From: Pedobacter namyangjuensis
GTDB lineage: Bacteria; Bacteroidota; Bacteroidia; Sphingobacteriales; Sphingobacteriaceae
Length of the DNA: 64,000 nucleotides
Assembly (NCBI RefSeq): GCF_003313325.1
Contig: NZ_QMHQ01000002.1
Span: 1 to 64,000, forward strand
Direction of reading: 5' to 3'
The notes beneath the pieces are model-generated. The model worked only from the letters and a program-made list of their open reading frames with translations. It was not told the origin of the DNA and ran no database searches. Below are positions 7,491 to 15,672 of this stretch, piece after piece. The translations under genes and the position numbers were made by a program. Position 1 is the first letter of the stretch. Every line of letters starts with the position of its first letter.

Positions 7491-8099
7491 TTATGCGGTT
7501 TTTAGTTGTTGTAAAATTTGTTTAGTCTGCTCAAAACTTTGGTGTACGTGTGCGTTAAGGCCCAATTGTTTTGCAATTGATACGTGTATTGCTCGGTCGT
7601 CAAAATAAAGGCAGTTTTGTGGTTCTATTTGTACAATCCCTAAGGCTAGCTTAAAAATTGATGGATCGGGTTTAGAGTAGCCAACTTCGCAAGATGAAAT
7701 GAATGCGTCGAAAACCTGGTGCAGGTTAAATTTACTAATGCGATAATCGTTAAACTCTTTCCCTTCGTTGTTTATAGAGAAAATTCTGATGTTGTTGTGC
7801 TTTTTCCACTCTACCAACCAAGGTAAAAAACCTGGCAGTTGCGTAGATTGACTGAACATGAATTCGGCAAATTCAGCTTTGGTAAAATCTCGTTCTACGT
7901 TAAAAACCACACATTCTAAATATTCATCTAAGGTTAGTTTACCATTTTCGAAAAGTGGAAATGCTACCGAATGATCTTTTTGAAACTGAACTTCTTCTAA
8001 TCCAAATTTTGCGATGGCTTCTTTTCTTGCATGATGATTCCAGCCATCGCTTAACAAAACGCCTCCGATGTCTAAAAACAGAACTTTAATATTTTCCAT
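7491..8099 (-). CDS. HAD-superfamily hydrolase (phosphatase-like, subclass IA)
   Basis: A 202-aa protein using the ATG at 8099, whose A is also the last base of the upstream stop (TAATG overlap). An 18-codon upstream extension is less likely because it would run into ppgK. Motif I is FLDIGGVLL with nucleophile D10. Motif II is SINNEG, motif III the Lys in GYSKPDPS, and motif IV YFDDR. The second motif-I Asp is Gly, as in YihX-like enzymes. Its place between glucokinase and gnd suggests a sugar-phosphate phosphatase, but the substrate is unknown. Confidence 0.85.
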   Translation of the reverse strand: MENIKVLFLDIGGVLLSDGWNHHARKEAIAKFGLEEVQFQKDHSVAFPLFENGKLTLDEYLECVVFNVERDFTKAEFAEFMFSQSTQLPGFLPWLVEWKKHNNIRIFSINNEGKEFNDYRISKFNLHQVFDAFISSCEVGYSKPDPSIFKLALGIVQIEPQNCLYFDDRAIHVSIAKQLGLNAHVHQSFEQTKQILQQLKTA

Positions 8100-8857
8100 T
8101 ATTTCTTTTTTGGTAGGGTAGTGTGCACATGGTATTTTTCTTTTGCCAACCACAACTTAGCACCACCTTTTATACCGTCTTTATTAGATACCAGCTTTAT
8201 GTTTTTATCTAAAGCAAAATTTATTTCGTTAGAATTTCCTCCGCCGATGTAAAGTTTATCGTAGTTGAAAACGGTTTTGTAAATTTCTATAATATACTGT
8301 AAACGTTTGTTCCAGTCTTTTTTTCCAACTTTATGAAAGCCTCTATCACCAATAAAATCATCGTAATCTTCGGTTTTGTTTATTGGTAGATGCGCCAATT
8401 CAAGATGTGGCAATAACTCTCCGTCAAACAATAGGGCAGTGCCAAATCCTGTTCCAAGGGTAAAAACTATTTCTAAACCCTTACCAGCTACAATACCTAA
8501 ACCTTGTTGATCGGCATCGTTAATTAGGCGAACGGGTTTTTTAAATAAATCTGCAACCTCTTGCGCCAAGTTTACATTTGCCCATTTATTTTCTGCAAGG
8601 TTAGGCGCTGTTTGTACTATGCCCATTTTTACATAGCCTGGGAAGCCGATAGATATTTTTTCGAAATCCTTTAACGGCGCTGTAAGTTTTTTAATCGCTT
8701 TTAGAACGGCGTCGGGAGTAGAGTTTTTAGGAGTTGGTGTTTTTGTAAACTCAGTAAGTAGTTTTCCTTTTTCGCTTAATATGCAAGCCTTAATATTGGT
8801 ACCGCCAATGTCTATAGATAAAATGTTTCCTGCTGGAACTTTGAATTTTGCTGGCAT
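8099..8857 (-). CDS. ppgK: ROK-family glucokinase, polyphosphate-glucokinase type
   Basis: A 252-aa kinase expected to make glucose-6-phosphate for the pathway encoded downstream. The phosphate-binding motif DIGGTNIK (16-23), catalytic INDADQQG (about 113-120) and the second phosphate loop TLGTGFGTAL are present. LYIGGGNS lies near the C-terminus. Length and the ELAHLPI segment fit bacterial PpgK-like members, which can use polyphosphate, though ATP cannot be excluded from sequence. First gene of the operon, with a TATTTTTG promoter box 36 bases upstream. Confidence 0.82.
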   Translation of the reverse strand: MPAKFKVPAGNILSIDIGGTNIKACILSEKGKLLTEFTKTPTPKNSTPDAVLKAIKKLTAPLKDFEKISIGFPGYVKMGIVQTAPNLAENKWANVNLAQEVADLFKKPVRLINDADQQGLGIVAGKGLEIVFTLGTGFGTALLFDGELLPHLELAHLPINKTEDYDDFIGDRGFHKVGKKDWNKRLQYIIEIYKTVFNYDKLYIGGGNSNEINFALDKNIKLVSNKDGIKGGAKLWLAKEKYHVHTTLPKKK

Positions 8858-8892
8858 AATGTTTTTTAGTGATTAAGTAGTTGTCAGACAAA

Positions 8893-8900
8893 CAAAAATA
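8893..8900 (-). promoter_or_regulatory. Bacteroidota -7 box for the ppgK-gnd-zwf-pgl operon
   Basis: The minus strand reads TATTTTTG, a full match to TAnnTTTG, about 36 bases before the ppgK start. No clear TTTG at the -33 position, so strength is uncertain. Confidence 0.5.
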
Positions 8901-8979
8901 CAATCATAAAGTTAGTTTAAACTAATAATTCTGTAATATTTAGTAATTTTTATTCACATCTTTTAATGTAGAATTTGAC

Positions 8980-10167
8980 TTACAAATACTTTAGCCACCA
9001 TTGCTTATGAGTGCTTTTATACTCCTTAAACCAAATGCAGGGCTTATAAAGTGTTGCAACAATTAATAACCAAATTACGTAAACCACAGGAAGTGAGTAG
9101 CCGAAAGTTGCCGGGCGAAATAAAAATGGACTTTGTGGGTAGGCAATATCTTTTGCGCCATAACCATGCAGATAAAACAGAATTACCAGCACAATGTGGA
9201 TGAGGTAAAAATGTAGCACATAATAAAAGAAGGGTACGTTTCCATAAACCATCATTACCCTAGCAAACCAATTTTTTGTTTTTTCTAGTATGGAAAGCAA
9301 TATTAGCGCAGGACCAAGGGTCATGCCGTAATACTGTAACGATGGAGGATATTTACTTACGCTAAAAAAAGAGTAAATACTTTGTGTTAACGATGCTAAA
9401 TCTTGTCTAGGTGTTGGGTTGCCATACAGGTTAAAATAACGTAGAACGACAAAACCGATCGTAAGACTTAATCCGATAGTTAAAAGTAATTTTTGACGTC
9501 TGTTTGCTTCGAAACTACTTTCGTACCATTTTCCTATTGCAAAACCGAGAAACATGGCACCTGTCCAGGGTAAAACGGTATAGAGCACCAAGATAAAATG
9601 GTTATCTGCAATGGGTAAAAATGTTGCGCTGCCAGTAATAAATGCTGAAATTAATCCACCACTTAGCGTATTTGCTGGTGGTAAATTGATGTAGTTTAAT
9701 ATGTTGTGCCCAAAGAATAAAATTATACCAACAACGAGTACGGCTTTATAAGAAATTCGGCTGATTAGGCCGAGCAAAATCATACTGCAGCCAATAGCCC
9801 AAATTACTTGAAGAATAATAATATTGAAAAACGGATTAAAGGTTAATCCAAATGTTACTAATACTATTTCTGCTAAGATAAGCCATAATCCTCGTTTTAT
9901 AAGGAAATTACTGGCTTGCTTAGGTTCCTTGTTTTTTGAGGATAAGTAAGCGGAAATGCCCGATAGAAAAACAAATGTTGGCGCACAAAAATGGGTAATC
10001 CAACGTGTAAAATACAAAAAAGGGAAGGTGGTTTCTGGATTCATCGCATCATTCATTATGCTACCGTTTCCATGAAAATAGTCTCTGCAATGGTCTAATG
10101 CCATAATTACCATTACGATTCCTCTTAAAATATCAATAGAAAGAATTCGTTTACTAGTTGATTGCAT
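8980..10167 (-). CDS. DUF1624 membrane protein (heparan-alpha-glucosaminide N-acetyltransferase-like)
   Basis: A 395-aa polytopic inner-membrane protein with about ten hydrophobic helices. The opening RILSIDILRGIVMVIMALDH with the following FxxG..ND stretch, and FAPTFVFLSG-like CAPTFVFLSGISAYL, are typical of the DUF1624/YeiB/HGSNAT_cat group of membrane acyltransferases. The substrate is unknown; a cell-surface glycan is a guess from the family. Single gene between the ppgK operon and the small hypothetical. Confidence 0.85.
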   Translation of the reverse strand: MQSTSKRILSIDILRGIVMVIMALDHCRDYFHGNGSIMNDAMNPETTFPFLYFTRWITHFCAPTFVFLSGISAYLSSKNKEPKQASNFLIKRGLWLILAEIVLVTFGLTFNPFFNIIILQVIWAIGCSMILLGLISRISYKAVLVVGIILFFGHNILNYINLPPANTLSGGLISAFITGSATFLPIADNHFILVLYTVLPWTGAMFLGFAIGKWYESSFEANRRQKLLLTIGLSLTIGFVVLRYFNLYGNPTPRQDLASLTQSIYSFFSVSKYPPSLQYYGMTLGPALILLSILEKTKNWFARVMMVYGNVPFFYYVLHFYLIHIVLVILFYLHGYGAKDIAYPQSPFLFRPATFGYSLPVVYVIWLLIVATLYKPCIWFKEYKSTHKQWWLKYL

Positions 10168-10203
10168 AAAGTTGGGAGGATTGATCTCCTAAAATTACGA
10201 TAA

Positions 10204-10512
10204 TCAATCAAAAATTAAAACTTTAGCTTTTTTGCCAACAGCACTACCGAGCAGTTCATCGGTTTCTATGTTTTTGAACAACAAAGTGTCTGTACTTTTG
10301 AATTGTTTTTTCATGCAGTAGTACTGATGTAAACAAACCATCCAGTTTAGCGCTGTGGGTTTGTCTTTCCAGATAGCAGGATATAGGAGCACGGTATCTG
10401 TTTCTAATCTTATCACATTTTTTTCTTCGAGCGTTTTTACATTAGCAATTATTTTTGCCGTTTGTTGCGCAGTATTAGCTTTAGAAGATACTTTTTTGTT
10501 AGCGTAAAACAT
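10204..10512 (-). CDS. Hypothetical protein, 102 aa
   Basis: A small soluble protein with no signal peptide and no recognised domain. The centre (LLYPAIWKDKPTALNWMVCL) is hydrophobic and aromatic, and the rest is Lys/Thr-rich. It starts at 10512 just downstream of the terminator of the first tRNA-Ser and reads in the same direction. Codon use looks like its neighbours. It may be specific to this group of organisms. Confidence 0.6.
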   Translation of the reverse strand: MFYANKKVSSKANTAQQTAKIIANVKTLEEKNVIRLETDTVLLYPAIWKDKPTALNWMVCLHQYYCMKKQFKSTDTLLFKNIETDELLGSAVGKKAKVLIFD

Positions 10513-10540
10513 GATTGCAAATAGAAATGTTTACAAACAA

Positions 10541-10574
10541 AAAATGCTACTAACCTAAAAGATTAACAGCATTT
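10541..10574 (-). terminator. Terminator of tRNA-Ser copy 1
   Basis: AATGCT/AGCATT forms the base of an imperfect hairpin that also pairs GTTAA-like blocks inside. On the minus strand it is followed by TTTTTTGTTTG. It lies directly downstream of the tRNA. Confidence 0.6.
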
Positions 10575-10581
10575 ATTTGTG

Positions 10582-10666
10582 CGGAGAGCGAGGGATTCGA
10601 ACCCCCGGACCTATTACAGTCAACAGTTTTCAAGACTGCCGCATTCGACCACTCTGCCAGCTCTCC
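10582..10666 (-). tRNA. tRNA-Ser (UGA), copy 1
   Basis: An 85-nt cloverleaf on the minus strand. The acceptor stem is GGAGAGC/GCTCTCC with discriminator G. The anticodon stem-loop is CAGTCTTGAAAACTG with TGA at the wobble-first position, read as anticodon UGA. A long class II variable arm follows, then GGTTCGAATCC. CCA is not encoded. Identical in all 85 bases to the copy at 12124-12208. Confidence 0.97.
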
Positions 10667-10670
10667 GCCG

Positions 10671-10701
10671 CAAAAGTACAAACTCTGTTCATATTTGCAA
10701 A
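10671..10701 (-). promoter_or_regulatory. Promoter of tRNA-Ser copy 1
   Basis: The minus strand reads TTTG (10701-10698), 19 bases, then TACTTTTG (10678-10671), ending 4 bases before the tRNA. This is the Bacteroidota consensus with full matches at both boxes. Confidence 0.85.
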
Positions 10702-10796
10702 TTGTAAATTGCTTTTTTATTAAAATGCTTGTTAAACCGACTACTATAGCCGTAATTTCAGTTAGATAAAATTCAAAATTTCGGGAATTTTGATTA

Positions 10797-11888
10797 TCAC
10801 TTTAGTCTTTTAACGAGTTGCTCATTTTTATGCAACAGTATTTTTGCAATTTCTCCCTCTTTCCAGTAAGCTTTAATGTTCTTTTTTTGGTTGTCAGTTA
10901 GTGGTTTCTTTCCGTCAATTAGTTGCATGCCAAAAGCGTTTGCTGCCAATATATCGTAATATTTCCCGTCGCTAAAACCTAATGCTGTTGCTAAATTTGT
11001 CTTCACTATCGCTAGCCAAGAAGGAATATCTCGCTCAGCTATTTCTGGGATAGCTAATATTTCATTTTTAAGAACTTCTTTCTGGAAATCTACAAAGTTC
11101 GAGCAAACTAAATATTGAGAGTTGTTGAGGTCCAAATCTTTCATGTAATTAAAGTAAGTCCTATCTACTTTCTGAATTTTAGGTATTGTAACCGTATCCT
11201 TTGTATAATATATGAAGTTAGCTCTCATAGATCTTTCGTAGTTGAAAGCACGTATCCTGTAGTTCCATATTCTAAAATCCCTAGCTAAAATCTCCTTGCG
11301 TTCTTTTGATATTAAGGAATCCGTTTCGAGCGTTTTTAATTTATCTGCTACCGTAGTTTTAATAAAATTAAGGTGTGCGTCGGGACTTTTATCATATAGC
11401 TGATTTTGAGGGTCGGGTACATTATTGTAAATACCAACCATTTGATAAACAATTGGTAAGCTTTCTTTTACATCATTAGTGTTCATTTCAGGATCCGTCT
11501 TAATTGCCTCAATTTCGGAGTTCGCATTGTAGGTGATGTCGATGTTTGTTACGTCATTACTTTTAACATTAATTAGTAAAGGTTTTTCGGGATTTAAGTT
11601 GGTTTTCAAAGCAATTAGTGAGAGGTCTGTCTCCAAATCAACATCGATAGAAAATTTACCCGCTTGGTCAACTTCCACTTTATGTGTAACCGTTTCGCCA
11701 GAAATTGGGTGTGTAACAAAAATCTCTAAAGAAACGCCATTAGCTTTCTGCTGCGTTGTTACCGAGCCAGTAATTTTCGCTGTTCCTAACTGTATTTTAG
11801 GCGTTCCGATTTCTTTGTCAACACTTGGCTTGCAAGATAGTATAAACGTGAACCCCAACAGGGATAAAAATTTTAAGAGTCGTCTCAT
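10797..11888 (-). CDS. TlpA-like lipoprotein lacking its thioredoxin domain
   Basis: A 363-aa protein with a lipoprotein signal (FTFILSC, Cys19). Residues about 35-130 look like the beta-rich DUF4369-like N-domain, and about 140-360 like the helical middle region of Bacteroidota TlpA-type disulfide reductases (DGKYYDILAANAFG near the end). Those proteins normally continue with a thioredoxin domain bearing WCxxC. Here the frame stops at NEQLVKRLK and no such motif follows in the 130 bases before the tRNA. It is probably a truncated or specialised member and cannot be a reductase by itself. It lies between two identical tRNA-Ser genes. Confidence 0.75.
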   Translation of the reverse strand: MRRLLKFLSLLGFTFILSCKPSVDKEIGTPKIQLGTAKITGSVTTQQKANGVSLEIFVTHPISGETVTHKVEVDQAGKFSIDVDLETDLSLIALKTNLNPEKPLLINVKSNDVTNIDITYNANSEIEAIKTDPEMNTNDVKESLPIVYQMVGIYNNVPDPQNQLYDKSPDAHLNFIKTTVADKLKTLETDSLISKERKEILARDFRIWNYRIRAFNYERSMRANFIYYTKDTVTIPKIQKVDRTYFNYMKDLDLNNSQYLVCSNFVDFQKEVLKNEILAIPEIAERDIPSWLAIVKTNLATALGFSDGKYYDILAANAFGMQLIDGKKPLTDNQKKNIKAYWKEGEIAKILLHKNEQLVKRLK

Positions 11889-12076
11889 ATTAATTTGATT
11901 AAGTTAATTTATATTTCATTGTACTTTAGGTTGATACGGAATATACAAACAATAGGCGACATATAAAAATGAATGAAAAAATCCCAGCTTTTGTTTGGAT
12001 GTTTCGAATGAAGATAACCTGAGGGAAAGAAGGAAATACGTATGCAGATCCCTCGAAACTTGAGAATATAAACTGT

Positions 12077-12108
12077 AAAAAAAAAGCCTTAGATTTCTCT
12101 AAGGCTTT
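12077..12108 (-). terminator. Terminator of tRNA-Ser copy 2
   Basis: AAAGCCTTAGA (12083-12093) and TCTAAGGCTTT (12098-12108) form a perfect 11-bp stem with a 4-base loop. On the minus strand a run of Ts follows. A strong rho-independent terminator 15 bases past the tRNA. Confidence 0.9.
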
Positions 12109-12123
12109 ATGTTTTTTGAGTGG

Positions 12124-12208
12124 CGGAGAGCGAGGGATTCGAACCCCCGGACCTATTACAGTCAACAGTTTTCAAGACTGCCGCATTCGACCACTCTGCC
12201 AGCTCTCC
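12124..12208 (-). tRNA. tRNA-Ser (UGA), copy 2
   Basis: An 85-nt class II tRNA on the minus strand, base-for-base identical to the copy at 10582-10666. It has the same acceptor stem, anticodon TGA and long variable arm. It has its own promoter and terminator, so it is an independent unit rather than a processed pair. Confidence 0.97.
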
Positions 12209-12212
12209 GCGA

Positions 12213-12243
12213 CAAAAGTACGAACTCTGCTTAAATCTGCAAA
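12213..12243 (-). promoter_or_regulatory. Promoter of tRNA-Ser copy 2
   Basis: TTTG (12243-12240), 19 bases, then TACTTTTG (12220-12213) on the minus strand, with the same geometry as copy 1. The spacer is similar but not identical, so the duplication is not very recent or has drifted outside the tRNA. Confidence 0.85.
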
Positions 12244-12302
12244 CTGCTAAATGCTTTTTTTTGATGTTTTTGGCTAATGCCTTAACACAGAGCAATAAAA
12301 AA

Positions 12303-13295
12303 TTAATATTTGCTTAACTTATCCTCTGCGGCAGGCGTTTTTTTGAACATATTAAAGTTCGGGCGGATAATTTTTACGCTTCGTTTTGATAAATCTACAC
12401 TAGCATTTAGCTCAAATCCTATTAAAAGGATTAGAGAATTTAGGTAAAGCCAAATCATTACTACAATTAAGGTTCCAATAGAACCATAAATTTTATTGTA
12501 CGCACCAAAGTTGTTTATGTAGTAAGAAAACCCCCAGATGGTTAAAAATGCCAGTACAGTTGCCAACCAAGAGCCAGCGCTAAAAAATCTCCATTTTTTT
12601 GTTTGTGCTGGCCCATAACGGTAAAGTATAGAAACCGTAATAAAATAGAGGGTGCCCAAAAGTGCCCAACGTGTAAGTAAAATAACGTAGTAAATTAAAT
12701 TTCCGTCGTATTCAATTTCTTGTTTTAAATAATTTAACAAAATTACGCTAATAGCCATTGCTGCAATACAAATGATTACCGATACGGCAATAATTACAGT
12801 TAAAATAATGGCCACTAAGCGTTGTTTTAGCCAAGTTCGGGTTTCTACAATTAATGATGACCTATTAAAAGCAACCATGAGATTGTGTACGCCATTGGTA
12901 GCAAAAAACAACGAAAGGAAAAAACCGAAGGATAGTAAACTTCCATTTTGGATATTTACGATTTCATTTAAAGTGGTTTCGAAAGCTAAATAAGCATTGT
13001 TGGGTAATACCAATGCTATTAAAGACATCAACGTTTCCTGAAAACCAATCCTTTTAGGGATATAAGGAATTAACGTAAATAAAAAGATGATGGCTGGAAA
13101 AATAGCCAACATGAAGTTGTACGCCAAAGAAGAAGCCTTGTTTACTAAAGTCGATTTTCCAATTTCCTTAAAAAAGAAAGTTGCAACCGTATAAATAGGC
13201 AAGGGACTAAAACCTGGCAGTACACAAACTTTCGTCCACTCGATAAACAACGAATAGATTTTTAGTTTTAAAAGCTGTTTATGTAGCCAGTTCAT
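12303..13295 (-). CDS. YihY/BrkB-family membrane protein
   Basis: A 330-aa inner-membrane protein with six predicted helices, of the family once misnamed RNase BN. The typical opening [20 protein letters not shown] and the late block [18 protein letters not shown] with FELNA are present. Function is unknown for the family; transport has been proposed. It ends the operon PASTA-mltG-thioesterase-yihY, starting 4 bases after the thioesterase stop. A paralogue is at 32764-33720. Confidence 0.9.
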   Translation of the reverse strand: MNWLHKQLLKLKIYSLFIEWTKVCVLPGFSPLPIYTVATFFFKEIGKSTLVNKASSLAYNFMLAIFPAIIFLFTLIPYIPKRIGFQETLMSLIALVLPNNAYLAFETTLNEIVNIQNGSLLSFGFFLSLFFATNGVHNLMVAFNRSSLIVETRTWLKQRLVAIILTVIIAVSVIICIAAMAISVILLNYLKQEIEYDGNLIYYVILLTRWALLGTLYFITVSILYRYGPAQTKKWRFFSAGSWLATVLAFLTIWGFSYYINNFGAYNKIYGSIGTLIVVMIWLYLNSLILLIGFELNASVDLSKRSVKIIRPNFNMFKKTPAAEDKLSKY

Positions 13296-13298
13296 TTA

Positions 13299-13709
13299 TT
13301 AGTCGAAATATTTACGCACATTCTCCATAAAATTTTTAGGAGGTTGGCAAGGTCTTCTGGTGTTTTTATCTACAAAAACCAAAGTAGTTTGTCCGGTGTT
13401 AATTAACTGTTCCGCTTCGTTGTAGATTTCGTAATCTACTACCAACCTTACCGTTGGCAATTGTTTTACGATAGATTTTATGGTTAAAGTTTGATTGTAA
13501 AGTGCCGGTTTAATAAACTTACACTGCAAATCTAAAATAGGCAACATCACACCTTCTTTTTCCATCGTTTCGTAAGTCATGCCAGAGCAAGCTTCAAAAC
13601 ATTCGGTTCGTGCAACTTCGTAATATTGTGCGTAGTTACTATGGTGCACAACACCCATCTGATCAGTCTCTACGTATCTTACTTTAACTTTACTTTCGTA
13701 TATAAACAT
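13299..13709 (-). CDS. Acyl-CoA thioesterase, YbgC/4HBT hotdog family
   Basis: A 136-aa single hotdog domain. YVETDQMGVVHHSNYAQYYE contains the catalytic Asp and the H-x-x-Y of YbgC-like thioesterases. It hydrolyses acyl-CoA (chain length unknown). Its start codon overlaps the end of mltG by one base, so they are translationally coupled. A second, different hotdog enzyme lies at 18671-19090. Confidence 0.9.
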   Translation of the reverse strand: MFIYESKVKVRYVETDQMGVVHHSNYAQYYEVARTECFEACSGMTYETMEKEGVMLPILDLQCKFIKPALYNQTLTIKSIVKQLPTVRLVVDYEIYNEAEQLINTGQTTLVFVDKNTRRPCQPPKNFMENVRKYFD

Positions 13710-14764
13710 TATCTAAATATATTACGTTTGTTTAATGCTTCTCTATATTTTTTAGCATTAATATTATGCTCTTCAACCGTTTCCGCAAAATTGTGATAGC
13801 CAGAAAAATCTTCTTTGGCACACATATAAATGTAGTTGTTTTGCTGTCTGTTTAATACAGCGTCAATTGCGTTAATACTCGGCATCATAATAGGTCCGGG
13901 AGGCAAACCAGCGTATTTGTAAGTGTTGTATTTAGAACTTACATCTAACAAACTTTTGGTAACTCTTTTTACTGTAAAATCATCATTAGCAAAAATTACT
14001 GTCGGATCTGCCTGTAATAAAATCCCTCTGTTCAATCTATTTAAGTACAGACCAGCAATAGTTGGCATTTCTTTGTCGTAAAGTGCTTCTGCGTCTACAA
14101 TAGAAGCTAGAATAGAAACTTGTACAGGCGTTAAGTTAAGTGCTTTTGCTTTTTGTTTTCGCTCATCTGTCCAGAATTTATTGTATTCTCCTAACATTTT
14201 CTCATAAAATGATGTAGGAGAGGTATTCCAATAAATTTGATAGGTGTTTGGAATAAACATGGTGTAAACCGTCTCTGGATTGAAGCCACTTTTTTCTAAC
14301 AAAGCGGTCGAATCTAGCACACTGATGAAAGCTAAAGAATCAGCCTCCATGTTTTTAGCTAAGTAAGCTGCAAAATTCTGTTTCTTTCTAAAACCTTGAA
14401 ACTTTAAATTTACTGCATCTTGATTGCCCGATTTAAGTTTGTTTATTAAAGTTCGGTTGTTTAATCCAGCAGATACCGCATATCTGCCAGGTTTTAAGCT
14501 ATTAGCCAAATTCATTTGGCCGGCAGCAGCTTTAAATTTACCAATATTCTTTAAGGTGTTTTTAGTATTAAGTTCGTTTAAAAACTCATCATACGTCATA
14601 CCTGTTCTTACGTAGATGTATTTTTCGTTACCACTAATGTTAGGCGCTAAAAATGTGCTGTACAGGTTAAAGCCAAAATACCCGCCCACGGCTAAAAGCA
14701 CAATTGGGATAAGAATAAATGCTATTTTACGTGGTGTCATTGGTTTTTTATCTTCGTTGTTCAT
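13709..14764 (-). CDS. mltG: Endolytic murein transglycosylase MltG
   Basis: A 351-aa protein that cleaves nascent glycan strands and sets their length. One N-terminal membrane helix (about 13-35) is followed by a LysM-like region and the YceG domain. The active-site segment here is ASIVDAEA where E. coli has ASIVEKET, so the first acidic residue is Asp and the second Glu is kept. LYLNRLNRGILLQADPTVIFA follows as usual. Second gene of the operon behind the PASTA protein, fitting a cell-wall role. Confidence 0.92.
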   Translation of the reverse strand: MNNEDKKPMTPRKIAFILIPIVLLAVGGYFGFNLYSTFLAPNISGNEKYIYVRTGMTYDEFLNELNTKNTLKNIGKFKAAAGQMNLANSLKPGRYAVSAGLNNRTLINKLKSGNQDAVNLKFQGFRKKQNFAAYLAKNMEADSLAFISVLDSTALLEKSGFNPETVYTMFIPNTYQIYWNTSPTSFYEKMLGEYNKFWTDERKQKAKALNLTPVQVSILASIVDAEALYDKEMPTIAGLYLNRLNRGILLQADPTVIFANDDFTVKRVTKSLLDVSSKYNTYKYAGLPPGPIMMPSINAIDAVLNRQQNNYIYMCAKEDFSGYHNFAETVEEHNINAKKYREALNKRNIFR

Positions 14765-14786
14765 ATAAGGGATATGCAGAAATTAA

Positions 14787-15554
14787 TTAAGGTTTTTTAG
14801 TTAGTGTGATATTAATTGGCGTACCAATTTTTACTTTTACAACAGTATCTGCTGCTAATGGAAATTGATTTACAATAACCGCATCTGCCGTATCAATTAT
14901 ATCTCCTTCGTAGGTTATAGTTCCTAAAGTTAGCATCGCTCCGCGTAAAGAAAATTTAGCTTCATCAATTGTTAATCCTGTTAAATTTGGCAGTTCTACA
15001 TCTTCGTTTCCTCTTCCGTCGCCCAAAGTAAGGTTAATAACCGATCCGGTAGGTAAAACCTCGCCAGCTTTAATCAGCTGTCCACCGAAAAACGCTTCCA
15101 AAACAACATCTTTGGCAACATCTGGCTTGTAGGTTGTATCGCCAACCTTTAAACGGTAGCTTTCTAATAATGCTTTTGCTTCTCTTAACGATTTATTTTC
15201 TATATCCGGAAACTTAACATTTGGAGCCTGAGCGGTATTTATGGTTAAATAAATTGTTCTGTTTCCTTTTACAAACGTATTTGCATCTGGATCTTGATCG
15301 GTAACTATGCCGGGTGGCTTATCCATAATATAAACAGAATCTACCTCGTAACGCAAACCTAAATCTTCTAGTTTGGTAACCGCTTGGGCAATACTAAGTC
15401 CCTTAAGCTCCGGTACTTCCAAACCCTCACCGTGTTTGGTATAATAACGTAGGCTAAAAAATGCAATGAGCAAAATAGCAGCAAAGGTGCAAAAAGCGGC
15501 TATAAAGGTATTTCTAAAAGATTTCGTTTTTAAGTACGCAATAAATTTGCTCAT
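14787..15554 (-). CDS. PASTA-domain membrane protein
   Basis: A 255-aa protein with one N-terminal membrane helix (about 15-35) and three consecutive PASTA repeats, for example PELKGLSIAQAVTKLEDLGL, FPDIENKSLREAKALL and LPNLTGLTIDEAKFSL. PASTA repeats bind peptidoglycan fragments. There is no kinase or penicillin-binding domain attached, which is normal for Bacteroidota. First gene of an operon with mltG, so a role in wall sensing or scaffolding is likely. Confidence 0.9.
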   Translation of the reverse strand: MSKFIAYLKTKSFRNTFIAAFCTFAAILLIAFFSLRYYTKHGEGLEVPELKGLSIAQAVTKLEDLGLRYEVDSVYIMDKPPGIVTDQDPDANTFVKGNRTIYLTINTAQAPNVKFPDIENKSLREAKALLESYRLKVGDTTYKPDVAKDVVLEAFFGGQLIKAGEVLPTGSVINLTLGDGRGNEDVELPNLTGLTIDEAKFSLRGAMLTLGTITYEGDIIDTADAVIVNQFPLAADTVVKVKIGTPINITLTKKP

Positions 15555-15582
15555 TTATGTTTTTTATAGATGTATAATAGTT

Positions 15583-15590
15583 CAAATTTA
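15583..15590 (-). promoter_or_regulatory. -7 box for the PASTA-mltG operon
   Basis: TAAATTTG on the minus strand, a full TAnnTTTG match, 28 bases before the PASTA start and divergent from the ddl box at 15644-15651. Confidence 0.5.
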
Positions 15591-15643
15591 GACTAAAAAA
15601 ATATTTTATCTCAATTAAAATCAAATCTGCATCAACTAATTTA

Positions 15644-15651
15644 TATTTTTG
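15644..15651 (+). promoter_or_regulatory. -7 box for the D-Ala-D-Ala ligase gene
   Basis: TATTTTTG, a full match, 21 bases before the ATG at 15673. It overlaps the TTG that would otherwise serve as an upstream start, which argues for the ATG as the true start. Confidence 0.55.
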
Positions 15652-15672
15652 AAATCAAAATTTTCAATATCC

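Noticed and set aside
12083..12108. Hairpin as part of a small RNA
   Set aside because: Better explained as the terminator of the adjacent tRNA because a T-run follows on the minus strand.
11926..12317. Three open frames crossing tRNA-Ser copy 2 on both strands
   Set aside because: They are shadows of the tRNA, of a kind often seen over tRNA genes, and include its terminator and promoter.
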